Source: Paenibacillus donghaensis (GTDB taxonomy: Bacteria; Bacillota; Bacilli; Paenibacillales; Paenibacillaceae). From it: a DNA stretch of 64,000 nt. The stretch covers positions 4,464,001 to 4,528,000 of the forward strand of contig NZ_CP021780.1 of NCBI RefSeq assembly GCF_002192415.1, read 5' to 3'. The translations under genes and the position numbers were made by a program. This document shows positions 62,039-64,000 of this stretch, one piece after another (positions within the stretch are counted from its first letter, which is position 1; each line of letters starts with the position of its first letter). Below the pieces are notes generated by a model. The model saw only the letters and a list, made by a program, of their open reading frames with translations. It had not been told where the DNA came from and searched no databases.

Positions 62039-63012
62039 ATGATTCCCTCCTGTTGCAGCAGACAGCGGCAGCTGTGGCCTGGTTCAACCTCCAGCAGCTC
62101 CGGCTGCACGGTCTCGCAGCGGTCAATCTTCACCGGACAGCGCGGGGCGAACCGGCAGCCCGGAGGCAGCTGAGCCGGATTCGGCACCTGGCCTGGGATC
62201 GAGGTCAGCCGTTCGTTCTCTCCGGCAAGCTGGGGCAAGGAAGCCAGCAGCCCCCGAGTATAGGGATGCAGCGGCTTTTTGTACAACGTCTTAACATCCG
62301 TCTCCTCCACGATCTGACCGGCATACATGATCACTACCCGGTCGCACATTTCCGCGACTACACCCAGATCATGAGTGATCATCAGGATCGACATGCCCTC
62401 CTTCTGCTGCAAATCACGCATCAGATCCAGAATCTGCGCCTGGATGGTAACGTCCAGCGCCGTGGTTGGCTCATCGGCAATCAGCAGCTGCGGATTGCAG
62501 ACCATCGCCATCGCAATCATCACGCGCTGGCGCATCCCGCCGGACAGCTGGTGGGCGTATTGCTGAGCGATTTTCTCCGGACGGGGAATGCCTACCTTGC
62601 GCAGCATCTCTACCGCACGCTCGGCGGCTTCCTTCTTGCCCAGCTTCAGATGGAAGCGGGCCGATTCCGAGATCTGCCGCCCGATTTTGAACACGGGGTT
62701 GAGCGATGTCATCGGTTCCTGAAAAATCATCGCGATCCGGTTGCCGCGAATATCCCGCACCTCATCGGCTGACATATCCAGCATATTCCGGCCTTCAAAA
62801 CTGATCTTTCCCTCCGCAATCCGGCTGATCCGTTTAGGCAGCAGCTGCATAATCGACAGTGAGGTGATGCTTTTGCCGCAGCCGGATTCGCCTACAATAC
62901 CAAGCGTTTCGCCCTTGCGTACAGACAGGCTGATGCCGTCCACCGCCCGGATGGTGCCCGCATCCGTCACGAATTCCGTGCGCAGCCCGGAAACTTCGAG
63001 CAATTCTTCCAT
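62035..63012 (-). CDS. Oligopeptide/dipeptide ABC transporter ATP-binding protein, OppD type
   Basis: A 325-residue ATPase: Walker [11 protein letters not shown]-loop [12 protein letters not shown], signature [14 protein letters not shown], Walker [15 protein letters not shown]. The C-terminal extension has the cysteine set [15 protein letters not shown]. Start ATG at 63012 behind GAGGAGGG. Partner of the OppF-type ATPase. It follows the M20 peptidase gene by 58 bases, which suggests import and processing of the same peptides. Confidence 0.94.
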   Translation of the reverse strand: MEELLEVSGLRTEFVTDAGTIRAVDGISLSVRKGETLGIVGESGCGKSITSLSIMQLLPKRISRIAEGKISFEGRNMLDMSADEVRDIRGNRIAMIFQEPMTSLNPVFKIGRQISESARFHLKLGKKEAAERAVEMLRKVGIPRPEKIAQQYAHQLSGGMRQRVMIAMAMVCNPQLLIADEPTTALDVTIQAQILDLMRDLQQKEGMSILMITHDLGVVAEMCDRVVIMYAGQIVEETDVKTLYKKPLHPYTRGLLASLPQLAGENERLTSIPGQVPNPAQLPPGCRFAPRCPVKIDRCETVQPELLEVEPGHSCRCLLQQEGII

Positions 63013-63070
63013 CCTGATCCCTCCTCTAGAACGTGAACTTAAGAATGTTACAGTTCATCTTATATAACGA

Positions 63071-64000
63071 TTAGTTGTGTTGCCCGCCTTCAACGCCCAG
63101 ATACTTCAGTGCGGTCAAGGCATATACTTTAGCCGATTGGATAATCTGCCATACCGGCGCTTTTTCATTAAAATTATGGATCGTAGACAGCTCAGCCGGG
63201 CCATATTGCAGCACCGGAATCTGGTGTGTACGGAAATGACGCGCGTCGCTGGACGCCCATTGCAGCACGCCGTAAGCGTCCTCGCCGCTCACTTCGCTAA
63301 TGCTCTCCACCAGATCGCTGACAATCGGCTCCTCGGTGGAGGTCCAGTTGGCGTTGCCCTGGAAGCCGAACCCTTTGACCTCCGATTCGATGCCCGCTTC
63401 CAGCAGCAGAGAGCTGGCCCGCTCCAGCACGGTGCGGTAATCCACGCCAAACGGCACACGTGAATCGACCTGGATCGTACAGCGGTCAGCGACCACATTC
63501 ACCTTGGTTCCACCCTGGATCGTCCCGATGTTGACGGTGACATGATCGAACACCTGATAGGCGGTATCGCCGTACTCCTCGCGCTCTTTCACATATTCCT
63601 GCGAGATGCGGATAATCTCCTTCACCTCTTCCGGGAGGTCGGCCTTGATATCCCATAGCCGCTGGAGTGCTTCAATCCCTTTGGCTGCCTTGACAATCGC
63701 ACTGTCGCCCACTATAGGCTGCAGGCTGCCGTGGCCCGGCGTGCCTTCGACGGTGAACTCGAACCAGCAGCTGCCCTTCTGGCCAATGGTCGGGTTCTGC
63801 GGGCCGGAGGGCTCGGCGATCACAGCGGCGGTGCCTGTAATCAGACCACGCTCCAGCACCCACGGCACACCCAGGTGGCCGCCGGTCTCTTCGTCCGGCA
63901 CAATCAGCAGAGCGAGCTCGCCGCTCAGTGGAACACCCAGCTTCGCCAGCAGCGCTGTTGCGAAGATCAGCCCGGCCAGTCCGGCTTTCATGTCCGAAGC
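63071..64000 (-). CDS. M20-family metallopeptidase (N-terminus beyond window)
   Basis: About 309 residues of an ArgE/DapE/ACY1-type deacylase or dipeptidase are visible; the frame is open at the window edge (ASDMKAGLAG). That segment carries a metal-binding Asp, and PDEETGGHLG carries the catalytic Glu and a metal-binding Glu. The dimerisation (lid) domain spans about 100-215 of the visible part, and the final metal-binding His region is near HNFNEKAP at the end. The exact substrate cannot be told; peptide or N-acyl amino acid hydrolysis fits the Opp genes downstream. Confidence 0.9.
   Translation of the reverse strand, partial: ASDMKAGLAGLIFATALLAKLGVPLSGELALLIVPDEETGGHLGVPWVLERGLITGTAAVIAEPSGPQNPTIGQKGSCWFEFTVEGTPGHGSLQPIVGDSAIVKAAKGIEALQRLWDIKADLPEEVKEIIRISQEYVKEREEYGDTAYQVFDHVTVNIGTIQGGTKVNVVADRCTIQVDSRVPFGVDYRTVLERASSLLLEAGIESEVKGFGFQGNANWTSTEEPIVSDLVESISEVSGEDAYGVLQWASSDARHFRTHQIPVLQYGPAELSTIHNFNEKAPVWQIIQSAKVYALTALKYLGVEGGQHN

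Overview
The window looks like a chromosomal segment of a spore-forming Paenibacillus or close relative. It carries the sporulation operon dacF / spoIIAA-spoIIAB-sigF, strong AGGAGG-type ribosome binding sites with frequent TTG and GTG starts, many sugar, peptide and iron ABC transporters, and a large secreted WapA/RHS toxin locus. There are no tRNA, rRNA or CRISPR features that I can see. The assignment to genus is inference from gene content.

Layout. 1-5 kb: a sugar ABC uptake system (binding lipoprotein and two permeases) beside a YesM-type sensor kinase cut by the window edge. 5-10 kb: a 2Fe-2S thioredoxin-like protein, a class B penicillin-binding protein and an FHA/winged-helix regulator, separated by miniature inverted-repeat elements, two of which have inserted into older elements. 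10-13.4 kb: a Fur-boxed FecCD-type siderophore permease pair with a ferredoxin/flavodoxin-NADP reductase. 13.6-15.3 kb: a TetR regulator divergent from a short-chain dehydrogenase, with a palindromic operator between them. 15.3-25.1 kb: an antimicrobial-peptide resistance cluster with a BceAB-type pair, a BcrA/NukF-type ATPase and permease, a LytTR response regulator with a GHKL kinase, and a third FtsX-type ABC pair. 25.2-27.4 kb: an ECF sigma factor fused to a DUF1835-type domain, and a broken MerR gene.

The accessory island runs from about 28.2 to 51.7 kb and is visibly AT-richer over most of its length. After a GH5/CBM3 cellulase it holds, read right to left on the minus strand, a full-length WapA/RHS protein of 1978 residues with a Hint domain and C-terminal toxin. 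Its putative immunity gene follows, then an orphan Imm32-like gene, then three leaderless RHS fragments. Each fragment ends in a different toxin domain and is followed by its own small immunity-like gene. An ISAs1 transposase remnant interrupts the array. Flanking the array are four secreted proteins (one now a pseudogene) that carry different extracellular binding modules (four PA14, four GBS Bsp-like, two CBM-like, Ig-like). Each also has exactly one short YD hairpin of the RHS type. I consider this set of YD-tagged accessory proteins around a toxin-swapping array the most interesting system in the window.

51.8-64 kb: small unknown genes, an HxlR/RidA divergent pair, a YafY-type regulator broken by one stop codon, a PNPOx-like protein, the sigF operon, an acyltransferase, a nine-copy 51-bp tandem array, and OppD/OppF ATPases with an M20 peptidase that runs off the window. 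Starts, domains and motifs were read by eye; family names come from memory of those families and no database search was run.
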